64,000 nucleotides of DNA from Cricetomys ansorgei (lineage: Eukaryota; Chordata; Mammalia; Rodentia; Nesomyidae), in NCBI GenBank assembly GCA_026225945.1, contig JAMJFZ010004031.1, positions 453,501 to 517,500 of the forward strand. The letters run 5' to 3'. This document shows positions 1 to 12,900 of this stretch, piece after piece (the stretch's first letter is position 1; each line of letters begins with the position of its first letter). The notes beneath the pieces were generated by a model. The model made no database searches and was not told where the DNA came from. It worked only from the letters and a program-made list of their open reading frames with translations. A program made the translations under genes and the position numbers.

Positions 1-427
1 AGTCGATATGATCTGGTATTTAATAAAACAAAAATAGTTCATGCTAGTGACAATTTAATGTGAACAACTCAATTTAGTCTTTAAAGGGCCTTTTGCTTTT
101 TAGTAGGGACAAGCTTTAATACAAATAAGGTGTAATTTCTTAATGAGATAATTAACCTCAGTTCTAGTCCAGATAGAAATTAGTACAATACATGCTTTTT
201 TTCTCACAGGAGGATGGTCAATGTAAATGTACATCATCAGTCTACATACTTCATACTAAGTACATACAAGATATGATATTTGACTTGTTTTAACAGCTGG
301 GTGAAATGATAATGGATCACTTTCTAAAAATTGACTTAACTAATGGAAAAGTAAACCAGTATCACTTTCAAATAGTCAACCAAGTTTCTTTTCCATCATT
401 TCTTCAAAGTAAAGAAAAATATCTAAC
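1..427. other. Last FSIP2 intron (partial)
   Basis: AT-rich intronic DNA between the penultimate exon and the missing last exon. I see no further exon or repeat of known family. Confidence 0.7.
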
Positions 428-474
428 CTTCTAATGCATTAGCCTTTGGATCTGGTTTATATTCTTCTGCTTCA
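428..474 (-). CDS. Fsip2: FSIP2 penultimate coding exon (0.45 kb)
   Basis: 47 bases, phase 2 in and 1 out. Acceptor TATTTTAG after a long T tract, donor GTTAGA. It encodes SEAEEYKPDPKANALE. Its phase closes with the exon at 2043-2134. The final exon and the stop are expected to the left of the window. Confidence 0.85.
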
Positions 475-2042
475 CTAAAATAAAAAAAGAACAATTTTTA
501 ATGTGTATATTTAACAAATGAAGAAGCTACTGGTTAACAATAATCTATCATTATTCATATGGAAGCAAGCCAGAGAGAGCATGTTGCTAAACTTCAAAGG
601 TGAATGACAATGATTTCTAAATAGATTTTTTCCCACTTTCAAACTGATTAACCCTACATAGAATTTATTACCTTAGAAAGTTGAAGCCTGCAGTTTTGAG
701 TTATTAAGAACATTTACTGTGCAATCATCACTATCTTCAACCTCTAGACCATGTTTTCTGCTTAGACACCAATACCAACTTTCCTTCTGCAGGAAATCAC
801 TATTTTACTTTGTGTCTTTAGGATTTTGAATACTCCAGATAAGTAGAGTCATAGTTATCTTTGTCATTTTGTGATTTATTCTAACTAGTCTAATGTCACC
901 CATATTCATACATGTGGGGATTTTCTATAATAGTAAGATAATATTTTAGAGAATATCTCTGACATGTTTTGCTCAAGGCCCATCCACTGATGAACAATGT
1001 AGGTTGTATTCTTCGTTGATCTATTGTGAATACTGCTGTTATTGATACAGGTTCATAAATATCTGTTGCAGTACCTGCTTTCATTTTCTGATGTATATAC
1101 TCATAAGAATTGCAGGGTCACGTGCTACTTCTATTCAGTTGTTAAGGAAAGCTCCACTGCATTTCAGAGTGATATAGTTTTACCATCAGTAGATAGGTTT
1201 ATTTTCTCTACTTCCTTAATACTTATTTTCTTTCTTTCCTTTCCTTGCTTTCTTACCTCTCCCTTCAGCTATTCTAATGGTTTCAAAATGGCATCATTGG
1301 TAATTTTGATTTGCATTTCCTTTGTGACTTAATTAGTGATGTGGAGCAACCTTTTCATATGTGTTTAGAGCATTTTTCTAGTTAAGTATTTTTAAACAGT
1401 TTTTGTTGTTTTATTTTGAGATATGGGGAGTGGTTTAGATATTGATTTCTTATACATGTATATGTAAATACATAATTTTCAATATTTTCCATTCCTTGTT
1501 TGAAATTTTATTCTGATTTTGAATTGACTACTTTGTCATGACACAGTATACTTATTACTCTGTTTAATAGTTTATAATTTAACTTTTATTTTTTTTATAT
1601 TATCATAGCTAGTTTGTGTTTTTAAAATTAACATTTTTCCATGTCTTCTTCTGATTCTTCTTGTAAGTCAGAGATATGCATTATAACCTTTAGCTCCCTT
1701 AACAGAATCGAGTAGGGATCTTTCTGATGCTGACCCTATGACTATACTTTGGGATTAAAATAGTAACAATCAACAGCAGTAGTGCCCTGTAACATTGACA
1801 AATATCTGATCCAAGACAATTACACAGGTGTCAAAACAAATATATGAGATCAGGTAACCAGAAATACAGCATCATATGGTAAGAGAAGACATAGGACTTA
1901 GAGTGGGGATGGAGATGGGGAAGTGAGAAGGATCTGATGTTGAATATTTGTTCAGCAACAAATTTACTAGCAGCCCGTTCTTTCCATAAACCCTAGTTTC
2001 AGCACAGATTTCTAGATTTATACTGCATTCAATTTTATGTAC
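475..2042. other. FSIP2 intron
   Basis: Holds an old antisense L1 relic (about 960-1345) and otherwise plain AT-rich sequence. Open frames here are short and have no coding look. Confidence 0.7.
960..1345 (-). mobile_element. Ancient L1 fragment, antisense
   Basis: The plus strand reads like the reverse complement of the end of L1 ORF2: CCATCCACTGATG... then TATTGTGAATACTGCTG and later GCAGGGTCACGTGC. Heavily diverged; family not assigned. Confidence 0.6.
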
Positions 2043-2134
2043 CTAGAAAGAAGGTCTTCTTGGTTGTATGATGATGTACTCATAATTCTGTGTATGAAGT
2101 AGTGTGTTGGTTCAGTAACAAGGGATTCTTCTTT
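2043..2134 (-). CDS. Fsip2: FSIP2 C-terminal exon (2.1 kb)
   Basis: 92 bases, phase 0 in and 2 out, too short to show as an open frame on its own. Acceptor TTTTACAG, donor GTACAT. It encodes KEESLVTEPTHYFIHRIMST then SSYNQEDLLS. The peptide PTHYFIHRIMS is recognisable from FSIP2. Confidence 0.93.
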
Positions 2135-3415
2135 CTGTAAAATTACAAGTCAGTCATTACACACAACAGAACTCAAAATGTACTTTCTTTCCCTGTTGGC
2201 ATTTTTGCATTCCAATTAATACTTTAATGAAAATGAAATGAAAGTTTTAAATTACTTAAAATATTATTTAAAAAGTTAAAAATACAGATGGTCCCTCTAG
2301 TTCTAATTAAAATGTCTCTTTTAGTGTATGTTTTTTGTAATGGCTCAGTGAAGATACTCTAAATTATGGTACTAGGTTTTGAATACATTTAAAACATAAA
2401 CCTGGTACAGATGCTGAAGAATTAACATCCTACATTAGATTTTAAAATATTTTAATTACAGTTTATTGCATTAAATAAAAGAGCAGAGATACAACTCTAA
2501 ACACCTCGTAAGCTTGTCTGATCAGACACTTTAACACATACTCTGATCTAATTGTTGGGAAGTCCTGTGTTTCTGATTTGACTGAAATTATATGTGTTTG
2601 TTTTCTGAGCTTACTGCAGCTTTTGTTTTAGCCTGAACACAAAAATACAAAAACTATGTTAGTATGTTTAATTAAGGCAATTGTCTCACCAAAAATCTTA
2701 CATCATCTGATTCCCAAAAATATGACTAATATAGACTTTTGGACAGGATAAAATCAAAAGGATCATTGAGTCTCTTATCATTTGAATGTTTGGAGGCAAA
2801 TAACTGTACACCATCATGATTAAGAGTTAATGGATGAACACAAGTGTAATGTTTAAAATACTTTGAATAATTGGTTGCATTTAGGTAAGGTGGCTAAAGC
2901 TCTGAAAGAAAGGCATTCACCATGCAATTTTTAGAAAGCCCTGTTTTTTCATTTTGTTGCTATTTTTTTTCAGACCTGTGGGTTGAACCTAGGTCTTAAC
3001 ACATGCTATGCGACAGCCTGATTTCCACAGATCATTTCTAACTTTATTATGGCTCACCCAGCCCATCTGGTTTCATCCTATCAACATGAAGTTCTCTAAG
3101 GATGTTCTAAAGATGTCCAACAAATATTTACTAACCCAAATACAAAATTGAATCTATTGTTTAACTAAGAAAGTTGAATTTCTTTAAGCCGTTTCTAGTT
3201 TCCATTTTCCTACAGCTAGTTTCCTTCAGATCTAGGTTTCTTTATAATAAATATTTCAGCTTCATGGTTTGTTAATAATTTAACCTATGCTGTGGTTATT
3301 TACAGATTTATGTAGACAATGACTCTACACTGCTGGATAATCAATGCTCATCCTAGAACAGAATATATGAGGTTGTCTACCCTTTCAGCAGCTGGGAGTT
3401 ATATTGGTCACCTAC
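2135..3415. other. FSIP2 intron
   Basis: AT-rich, no exon, gene or clear repeat recognised apart from a possible very degraded SINE near 2970-3020. Confidence 0.6.
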
Positions 3416-3910
3416 CTTATATTGTAACTTGTCCCTAGAAGAGGGTGTTTCTGCCAAGCTTCTGGAAGAAGGCATGTCAAGCTCAGCAACGGCTCTTTTA
3501 ATGTTTGCCTTGCTAGGTTCCATTTTCTGAATTCCAGTTGCTTCAATACTTTCAATATTTTCATTAGGTGTGGGCTGACAGCATTTGCTTAGTGCTAAGA
3601 ATTTTCTCAGGCTGCTTGTGCTCGTTGTTGTTGTAGGAGAAACAACTTGGTTTTCTAAGGGTTTCACAGCTTCTTCAACTCGAGCTTCCGTTACTTCTCC
3701 TAAGTACCGGTGTCCAAGAATTTCCCCTAACACAACTTCCTCATCTTCAGAAACCATGTCCTCTCTCAAGCTACTTTCTGAATCTTTTTGACAAATATCA
3801 TGAGCTACTAACCGAACAATCAGCTCTTTTTTGCTATGAATGTCTTTCAAAAGCTCTACTCTGGTGATATCAGGTCTTCTTACATTTTGAAATGAATTTC
3901 TACCAACAGC
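3416..3910 (-). CDS. Fsip2: FSIP2 C-terminal exon (3.4-3.9 kb)
   Basis: 165 codons, phase 0 to 0. Acceptor CTGTTCCAG-like (…TTCCAG), donor GTAGGT. It encodes AVGRNSFQNVRRPDITRVEL, an acidic EDEEVVLGE segment, then a Ser/Thr run with LRKFLALSKCCQ and ...DKLQYK. It matches the C-terminal part of FSIP2 that follows the giant exons. Confidence 0.95.
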
Positions 3911-4100
3911 CTGGAATTGAAAGTACAATAAATATTAAAAATAAGTATCTCAATCACCGTCTTGATATTACTTTGTGTCATAGCTATATTTTGATGATAT
4001 CTAATTTCAATCTAGGAAATATCTTCAAATACTACTTACTGGAATATTATCATTATTTTAAATGAAAGAAATTGAAAAAAAACATATGGGATACTTGCTT

Positions 4101-4198
4101 GTATCTAGCATTATTTTTATATTGAAGTGATATTAATCTGTCAGAATTTGTATCTAACATTATTTTTATATTGAGGTGATACTAATCCGTCAGAATTT
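4101..4198. repeat. 49-base tandem duplication
   Basis: Two adjacent 49-base copies (4101-4149, 4150-4198), each beginning GTATCTA and ending GTCAGAATTT. They differ at four positions. Confidence 0.92.
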
Positions 4199-5594
4199 AT
4201 TTAATAAATCCAGTCTAACAAAATTGTTTAAGCTTTGTACTTTATTATAAAAAAACCTTAGTTTTAATTTTTGTCATTTAAAAAAATTTTTAATGAACCA
4301 CATAGCTAATTTGTATTTTTATATCCTCAATAAGGAATCCTATAGGAATCTAGACATTCATTTTTAAATAAAAGGCAAGACTTTAACTAGTTCCACTTGT
4401 AAAAGCAACAAACTGTTGGAATTGTGATCTTTAGATCATTTATTTACTCAATAATCTCATCCTTCGTCCTTTGCAAAAAATATGTAAATCTTCATTTCTT
4501 TCTCATCTTCCACTCAAATCCTGATTTCTATTTTTAATATTATAAATAAATCCAAGAAAAGTTAATTATAACTCAATATGTAAATCAGCCCATTTCTGTA
4601 GCCTTTGGATATAGTGCAGAAATTATGAATCAATTTATGATTAATCTTTTACTCAACCTTAATTTGCGAGCTTCCGAGCCATATTTTCAAGTGATAATGT
4701 CTTTAAAAGTTATCTTCTGTGGAAATAAACTATTTAGAAGCAAGTTATCTATTACTTGTAAAAATTTATTAAGGTTAGAAAATACACGTACTTGGGGATT
4801 TGTTACTGTAGGTGGTTTAAATATGTCTCATTAGCTAAAAGTTTTGTTAAACCATGAAGTAAAACCAAGTTCCTAAAGTACCTAACATCATTGCAGTTTT
4901 TTTTCCTGTCTCTTTGTTGACAAAAGACATTCTCATGCTCAGATTGACACATAAGCGATGAGAACTCAGAAGGAAAGGGATCATCATATGTTCTTTAAAA
5001 CAAAGAATAAATGAGCTTAGAGGAGTATAAGTACAGAATAAATTTAGTATTTCAGTTTGCAAACATAAAGCACACATACCTACAATTCTAGCACCAAGAG
5101 GCAGAGGCATGATAGTCAGAGGGAGCTAGAGGGAGCATGGGAAATGTGTGAAAAAATGTCTGTTTATCTAAAGACAGAGGAAAAGAATAGACTAAAAAAT
5201 AAAAAATACAAAAAAACAACCCAAACAAACAAAAAACTAAAACAAATTCCACCTAACTCTAGCTTCCATTTCACTGAAGCCAGTAAGTTTATTGGGGTTA
5301 CTTATAGGAATATGGGTGAGAGATTACTTGTAGAAGGCTAGATGACTCAAAGGCAGCTTTTTTCAGTAATATCTCAACCTAGCACTGATGATGGCCCACT
5401 AAAAGTACATCTCTTGAGCTCCCTGTAAAATTTCAAGGCAACTTTTCATTTTCCAATATTTGTTACTGCTGAAGTAACCTTGAGGAGAGTTTTGTGACTG
5501 TTAGAAGCTTCAGGGTGGGGAGGTCCTAAGATTTGTAAATGTTATTTATTTTTTGAGTCTTAATGAGTCTTTGTCTAAAAGAGAATGTTATATT

Positions 5595-5690
5595 TTGGAA
5601 GCATCACCAGCATTCATAGTGAGTTCCAGGCTGACCAGTGCTACATAGTGATCTTGTTTTAAACTCAATCAATAACTAATTTATTATCAA
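5595..5690 (+). mobile_element. B1-like SINE 3' fragment
   Basis: Contains GTGAGTTCCAGGCTGACCAG and GCTACATAGTGA, the B1 right half, diverged. Confidence 0.55.
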
Positions 5691-5827
5691 TCTTAAGACT
5701 TAATTTAGTGATCTTTAGAATCTTACTGGAAAAAATTGAGGTGCTTATTCTCCAGAGAATATAGTTTTATATTTGAGTAAGTGCCATGGTGCAGATTACA
5801 TCCATAAAAATAACAGAGCTATCATAA

Positions 5828-6375
5828 ATGCACACATTTAATGTGAGGAGTTTTAGTTGGACTCTATGTCAAAAATGGGTTCCATTTTACTTAGTTGTTG
5901 GCCAAAAGGGTCCCAGAGAGCACCCTAAACATTACAGGTTATTGATAAGGCTATTGATTACCTTCTACAATATGAGAGTAAAATGTTATTGGTGCAGTGA
6001 GAGGAGGAAGTGGACACATAGTCCCACCCTAATCAAGAAGCTTTTTGCAATTGATAACATGCTGGGAAAGGAAAAATCAGTTTTCTCTAAAGGAGTGTCA
6101 CAAGATATGTCAACCATACTCCAGGAAGGCCTAATGCCCAGGAGCAATTGGCCTATAATAACTGAACTCCATGTATTTTTGTGTGCTCATTGTTTTAGTA
6201 TTTTTTGTCTTATTTTTTTCTTTTTTGTTTGTTTTGATATCTTTTCTTTCTTTCCTTTTAAAGAAAGATAAAGAATATAAAATTGGGTGGGTGGGTAATG
6301 GAGGGTCTAAGAGGAGTTAGGGGGTAAGGATATGATTAAAATATACTATGTGAAAATAAAATAAATACAAAATAT
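5828..6375 (+). mobile_element. L1 (Lx-type) 3' tail
   Basis: Non-coding 3' region of an old rodent L1: GTCAACCATACTCCAGGAAG and a GT-rich GGGTGGGTGGG block, then ...GATATGATTAAAATATACT. The same landmarks recur in the copy at 56400-57605. Confidence 0.65.
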
Positions 6376-6520
6376 TTTGAATAAACATTTTGATAATTTA
6401 ATAAACATGTTAACAATTAATATAAATATTAATATTTATAAATATTGATATTTAATATCAAAATTTATAAAAGCTAAAATTATAAGTATTTCAAATAAAA
6501 TTAAAAAATAAAAATAATAC
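6360..6520. repeat. AT-rich low-complexity tract
   Basis: Almost only A and T, with repeated AATATTTATAAATATT-like palindromes. Follows the L1 tail. Confidence 0.8.
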
Positions 6521-6903
6521 TGTGGTGCCTTGAATAGATGGTTCCATATACATGCTTTTATTTTAATTTTATTTTCAAATAATTATTTTAATTTCAATAA
6601 TTATTTTAATTTTATTCCCCAAATAAAATTATATTCCATTCAGTCTTGTGTTACATACTTATGTTCCCATGGTTCAAGAATAGATTTAGTGGATTATCTT
6701 ATACAAACTAGCCTTAGGCCCTTAGTGTGAAATATGGAACTGATACGATAAGTCTTCAAACATCACGACTGTAGAGATGAGCTAGTGGAAGCAATTCCCT
6801 CTTCAGCTGGCAAAATAACATGCATTCTCTCCATATACCTATGAAAGAAAGGAAATCCCAGAACTGGCTCATTGTCCATTTTCTACATTGCTGTGACACT
6901 TAC

Positions 6904-9900
6904 CTCTAAGGGTTTTACATCGAGTCGTCCTGTCCTGTCCAGTGAGATGCGTCTTTCTTTTTGTCTCGTTTCCATTTCAGACACATCTGTGCTAGAGTGA
7001 CCTTTCCCACTTATGGAAGCTCTTCTCAGCTCTGCTATGCTACATCCAGTTCTCTTTATGCAGTCCATCTTAAGTGTCTCCAGAGGCTGAGTCTTCATAG
7101 AAATAACTGCTAAGTGTTCTGAGATGATATTTGGATCTATTTTCATTGGTTTATTGCCGACATGTGGAATTATTCTCACTGGAAGTTCATCTTCCGTTAT
7201 ATCTTCGGACTCTCGGTCAGAATCAGAGGACATTTGTGCAGCATGCTTTTGTGCCTTTTCAATAATTCTATCTGTGTCTAGATCTCCTAAAACAGTAGCA
7301 TAAGAGCTTTTTGTGCTAACTCTACATGATGGAACACTTGTAACTCCATCAACAATTAAGCTAGCCACTTTCTTAGGGAAGGCCTTCTTTGTACCTTTTA
7401 TATCATAGAGTTCTTTCTGGCTTCCAGGTTGTTTTATTATGTTGTCGTAAACAGACTCAATAACCTGAGAAATCATTTCAACATTTTCTGGATCCAAAGA
7501 TTCTTCTGCAGGATTAGAATCAACAAGACTAATGTTACTTCTGGAAATTTCAGCTGTTACAGATTTTGTTAGCTCAGATGCAATATTATTTAACTCAGGC
7601 TTTGTTAAGTTGTCCTTGTCTTTGCTCACAGCATCAGGCTTCTTTAGTAGTTTAGCCAAGAACAAGGCCATAGCTTCTTCTAAAGCTTTGGAGTCTAACA
7701 TTAAATTCTTTATGGATGAAGATTTTTCCTGGGACTTAAGTTCATCAATAATTTTCACCACCTTTTCCATAATTTTGACAGCTTCTAGAACTAATTCTGA
7801 ACTTGAAAGTTCTTCCTCATCTTGAGGTTGAAATTCAGAATTAGAAATTTCTTTCACCATTAAAGAACCTATTATGTCAGAAAGGACATTGCTCTTACCC
7901 ATTAGGTCTTCAAATACAGAAGTAGGAGAACCAGAGTGTTTTAGAAGATTGTAATAAACGGAATCCACTACTTTGTCAATCTTTGCGTTGTCTGCTGAAG
8001 GCACAGTATCCAATTCTTTGGCAGGCTGTACCACTTTAATCTTACTTTTGGAGATAAACTCTTGGATTGAATTTATTATTTTTGAGGTTATTGCTTGCAT
8101 TTCAGTTTCTTGAGGTTTACTACCTTCTGTATGCACTTTCGGAAACACAGATAAAAGCTTTGTCAAGAATTTCACTGCAATTGCTTCTACTATGTTGTAA
8201 GAGAGTTTACGAGAGCGTGGCGGCTGTGATGGAGTAGTCAAGACGACATTGGTGAGGATGTTTTCAACCACATTGTCAACTTCTGCACATTGATAGGGAG
8301 TCAGCTCACCACCAAAGTAGTTCTGCAACTGATTTCCAGCCACTTCTCGTAGAACTAAGTCAACTATGGATTTTGAAAGGAGTTTGCATTCACTAGTTAT
8401 ACAATTCTGTAAGATTTCCTGTGTTCCAAACTGTGGCAAAAGATTATTATAAATTGTCTGAACCACCAATTGAATAATTTCATCATCATTTGGATGCAAG
8501 GATTCTACATATTGTATAACCAAATCTTTAGTTTTGGAAATCTCTGATGCAACTGTACTTACTAATCTCATTTGAAGGAAGTCAAGTTCTGCCGGCAAAT
8601 TGTTTTGAGATGCTTTTATTTTGACATCGGATAGTGTTGAAAAGACTTTTTCTAAAAGAGCTGAAATCACATCGTCTAAAAATTTGTAAGGCAACTTTAT
8701 GGTGTACGGCGATGATGTCTGACATTCTTTACTGACTGTTTCCACTGCCTTTTGGACCTTCTTCTCAACATCTTTTGATTCCAGAGGCACACATGCTGAA
8801 GCTGGTATCTCATCAGAAAATATCAAGTTAAGTTGATGCTGAAAAATTTCACTTATCACCGTGCTGGTAAGCCTTTTTGCTAGGTTTTCCCCATTACTGT
8901 TGATGTTGTTGCAAATAGACTCTTGAGATTTACATTCTTTTAGAACATTGCAAACACAAGAGTGAACAATTTTATTGATTACTGATTTTTCGATTGATGG
9001 CATTTTCTCTAAGGATGGCGTTTTCTTTATGGATGGCGTTTTTTCTATGGATGGCATTTTCTCTAACGATGGTGTTTTCTCTATGGATGGCGTTTTCTCT
9101 ATGGATGGCATTTTCTCTAAGGATGGCATTTTCTTTATGGACGGCATTTTCTTTATGGGTGGCATTTTCTCTATGGATGGCATTTTCTCTATGAATGACA
9201 TTTTCTCTATGGATGGCATTTTCTCTATGAATGACATTTTCTCTATGGATGGCATTTTCTCTATGGATGGCATTTTCTCTACGGATGGCATTTTCTTCAT
9301 CTTTTCAGAAGGAGAGTGTTCAGCTATTTTATTCATGCGTGGCTTACTGACTCGGGATGACGGTTCATCTGCAGTTGCTTCTTTCAATCCAGAAGATATG
9401 GTATGAGCCGATGGTTCTTTGACTGATTTTGTGATAATCTCTTTTTGCTTTTCTGGCCTAAATACCTTAATTTCTGCGTCTGAAAACTCCTTCAACATTG
9501 AATCGATGAGTCTCATAGCTGTGTTATAGAGTTCACTTGGATTCCGATCAACACTTGCACCTGGAGTTCTCTCAACCTTCTCAGTTTCTGGTGAAGATGT
9601 AAATATTAGATTGTTCACCATTTCAATGATCACATCTTCTAGGAACTTAGCAGGAATAATGCTAGGTTTACTTTCTGATGAGGACTGAAGATGGTCTGGC
9701 TTACTAGGCTTCTTTTTAATCTCTTTCTCTCTTTTGATCTCACTCTCCTTTTCCTTTCTTTTAGTTTTTGTTTCCTCACTTGTTTTCTCTTTAGTGGTGC
9801 TATCTTTGCTAACTGGTGCGGACAAATCCTTTGATGGGGGTAAATCCTTTGATGGGGACAAATCCTTTGATGGGGACAAATCCTTTGATGAGGGTAAATC

Positions 9901-12900
9901 CTTTGATGGGGATAAATCCTTTGATGGGGGTAAATCCTTTGATGGGGACAAATCCTTTGATGGGGACAAATCCTTTGATGGGGGTAAATCCTTTGATGGG
10001 GGTAAATCCTTTGATGGGGGTAAATCCTTTGATGGGGGTAAATCCTTTGATGGGGGTAAATCCTTTGATGGGGACAAATCCTTTGATGGGGGTAAATCCT
10101 TTGATGGGAGTAAATCCTTTGATGGGGGCAAATCCTTTGATGGGGGTAAATCCTTTGATGTAAGAAGTTGTGCAGAATCTTGAAGTATAACAACTGCTTT
10201 ATCACATAGGAGGCCTTTGCTGTATATTGGTCTGGAAAAATCCAATGGTTCTTGAGAAGATATTATTAAAACATTGTCATAAATATTTTCAATGACATTT
10301 TCAACACGTTCAGTTTCTGAGTAGTGTTCTTCTACATGTGTTTCAGTTAAACTCTGTGTCTTTTCTTCTTTGATAGGCTCTTGGGCTGTTTTTATAGTTT
10401 TTTCTATTATGGTATCTTTACTGATACTCTTGGACTTGTCATCGCTTTTAGTTAAACTTTTACTGGTACTGTCAATCTTTTTTTCATGGAGTTCAAACTC
10501 TGATCCAACTACTTCCTTCTCAGTACTATTATCAACAGTAGCAACTGCGAAATGAGTGTATATTTCAATTATCTGCCCTTGCTCATTGACTAGAACTAAG
10601 CTCTCATTCCCAGTTTCACTAATTTTACATTTGTCACTTGAAGGTTGCACCTCAGCATCTTTAATCTTCACATTGGTTGTCGGAGACACAGCTTTTGAGG
10701 CATTCTCATCTTTTGGAGTGGCAGATTTTGGTTTATCTTCATCATCTTTCTTTGTATCTGTGACACCTGCTGTTGACCCTGAAATCAGGTTGATGATATT
10801 ACTTCTCATAATGGTAGCTATAGAGTTAATTATTGGGTCTTCTATATCATCTTTTTTCATTGGTGCGTCTTTAGATAGAGCAAGTTGGTTCTGTTTTAAG
10901 CATTTACTAATCTGCGTGGAGGTTTTCTGTGGTAGGAGCTGAACCCTTTGAGCAATATTTTCTGTATTTAGAAATGAAAAGAAAGTTGAACGCCAGTCTC
11001 CTGAAAATAGTGGCTGAATCTTGAATGCAGAAATTGCCTTCTGGGCCAAAGAAGAAACCATTTCTATAACAATGTTACCCATGCCTTCTTTCTGAATACT
11101 GTCAGATCCAAACTTCCTTATGAACTGATCATATACAAAATTAGATATCTCATCAATTGTCTCCTTCCCAATTGGTGGGAATGAAAATATTTCTTCAGCA
11201 TGTGGTAAAACTTTAATTTCACTTTTCCTAAATTCCCGTATGAGAGAGTTTGCAAAGTTGAGAGCTACTCTTACAATTTCTGGCTCTGGCATATCTTTTT
11301 TCCTAGAATCTTCAGTAAGAGTTGCAAAAGAACAAAATTTGTGAGCGAGGTCAACAATTACATCTTCTAAAAATGCAGCTGAAAACAGAGAAGGCTGTGC
11401 CTTTTCTTTCCCAGACTTAGCAACAACAGAAGCACGGCCATAATCAGTTAAGTTACCAGAAGGTGCGTCTTCACCATATAAAAACGGTCGTAAATGATGA
11501 TCCATGATTTCTTTCATAATGAAACCAGCTATTTTACTGAGAAATGAACCTCCTTTTTTGTGAGCATCTTTCTGTACTTCTGCTTGGAATTCAGATTTTT
11601 TCAAAATATTATTACATACAGAGTCAATGAAATTCTCACTTGCTCCCAATTGCATATCACCTACATTCTCCTCTGCTGTGGCAAATCTGACCTCATGTTC
11701 AGAAATTTCTTTTATAATTTCATCAGCCAGTTTTGAAGCTGCATCCATGAACTCATCTTTATCATCTGGCCTAGCCTCATCCTCATTTAGTTTATTTTCA
11801 GTGTCATCTGAAGGGAAGATATTTCCTAAAAGCTTGTAAATCATATTTTCTAACAGAGAACAAGGGAGCACTGTCATGCATGACGGCAAGGCACTGGTAT
11901 CCTTCAAAATGACGTCAAGCACATTTTTGATGATATGTTCAGCTTGAGGGGAAGAATAGGAAGAAGGCATCAATTCTCCCGAAATTAATGACTGCACCTG
12001 ATAATCATAAATTTCTTCCAAAAGAAAATGGTATATTTTTCTTCCAAAATTAGTCGTATCATTTTGTACTGCCTCTTTTAGTTGAATAAAAGAGTTATAT
12101 GTCTCTACTATATTTTCATAAACTGAGTTAACTGTTTTATGAACCATTTCTTTATAAATCTCTGATAACCATAGACTCTCGTCCAAATTTTCTGCAACTA
12201 AAATCTCAGATGTAGTAAACTCTGAAACAATTGATTTTACTAATGTTGTAACAATGTCCATTATTTTGGCTATTGCTCTTTCTGGGGTTTCATCAGCCAA
12301 AGAATTATGCATGAATGTCTGAAGAATTTTGCATAAAAGCTCAGAAATTACTTCCTCCACAAAGACAGCTGAGTTTACAATGAAAGACAATTCTCTCTGC
12401 TTAGGGCTTGTTGTTTTTTCCTTACAAGTCTGAGCAACTGAAGTTGAGAGAATACTTTTATCTCCTGATAAGAATGACTCTAGGTGATGATTGAAGATCT
12501 CCTTTATTATAAAACTTGCTATTTTTGAAACAGGTATGCTACTTATACCTTTTTTATCTTTTGTAAGAGACTGGTATAGATTTGAATGAGAAAGATCAGC
12601 ATAAATCGAGTCAACCATTGACTGTATGTCCTTTTCTGAAATCATACTTTGTTTTTCATCCCCATGTTTTACAATGCATATTGCATGTTTTGAAATTATT
12701 GACATGATTTCATTTATCAATTTTATGACTGTGTTACTCAAGTCTGATTGACAAGTATCAGAATGTTCCACATTGGAATATGATGGAGTTATCTGAGACA
12801 TAAGTTGAGTGACTATTTTCTCTAAATGAATATGTGAGAGCATAGTAGTATATATTGTTGAGGCCTGTCTTCGGAATCTTGACTTACTAATGTCATAATG

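Larger units (their letters stand above)
3911..6903. other. FSIP2 intron
   Basis: Contains a 49-base tandem duplication (4101-4198), a B1 3' fragment near 5595-5690, an L1 3' tail (about 5828-6375) and a very AT-rich block (6360-6520). No additional exon supported. Confidence 0.7.

Noticed and set aside
8975..9406. Plus-strand frame of 143 codons (FSMDGI repeats)
   Set aside because: Antisense shadow of the KMPSIE array; exists only because the unit is a multiple of three.
9639..10205. Minus-strand frame of 188 codons (HQRIYP repeats) and plus-strand frame of 149 codons (KSFDGG repeats)
   Set aside because: Out-of-frame and antisense readings of the PPSKDL array.
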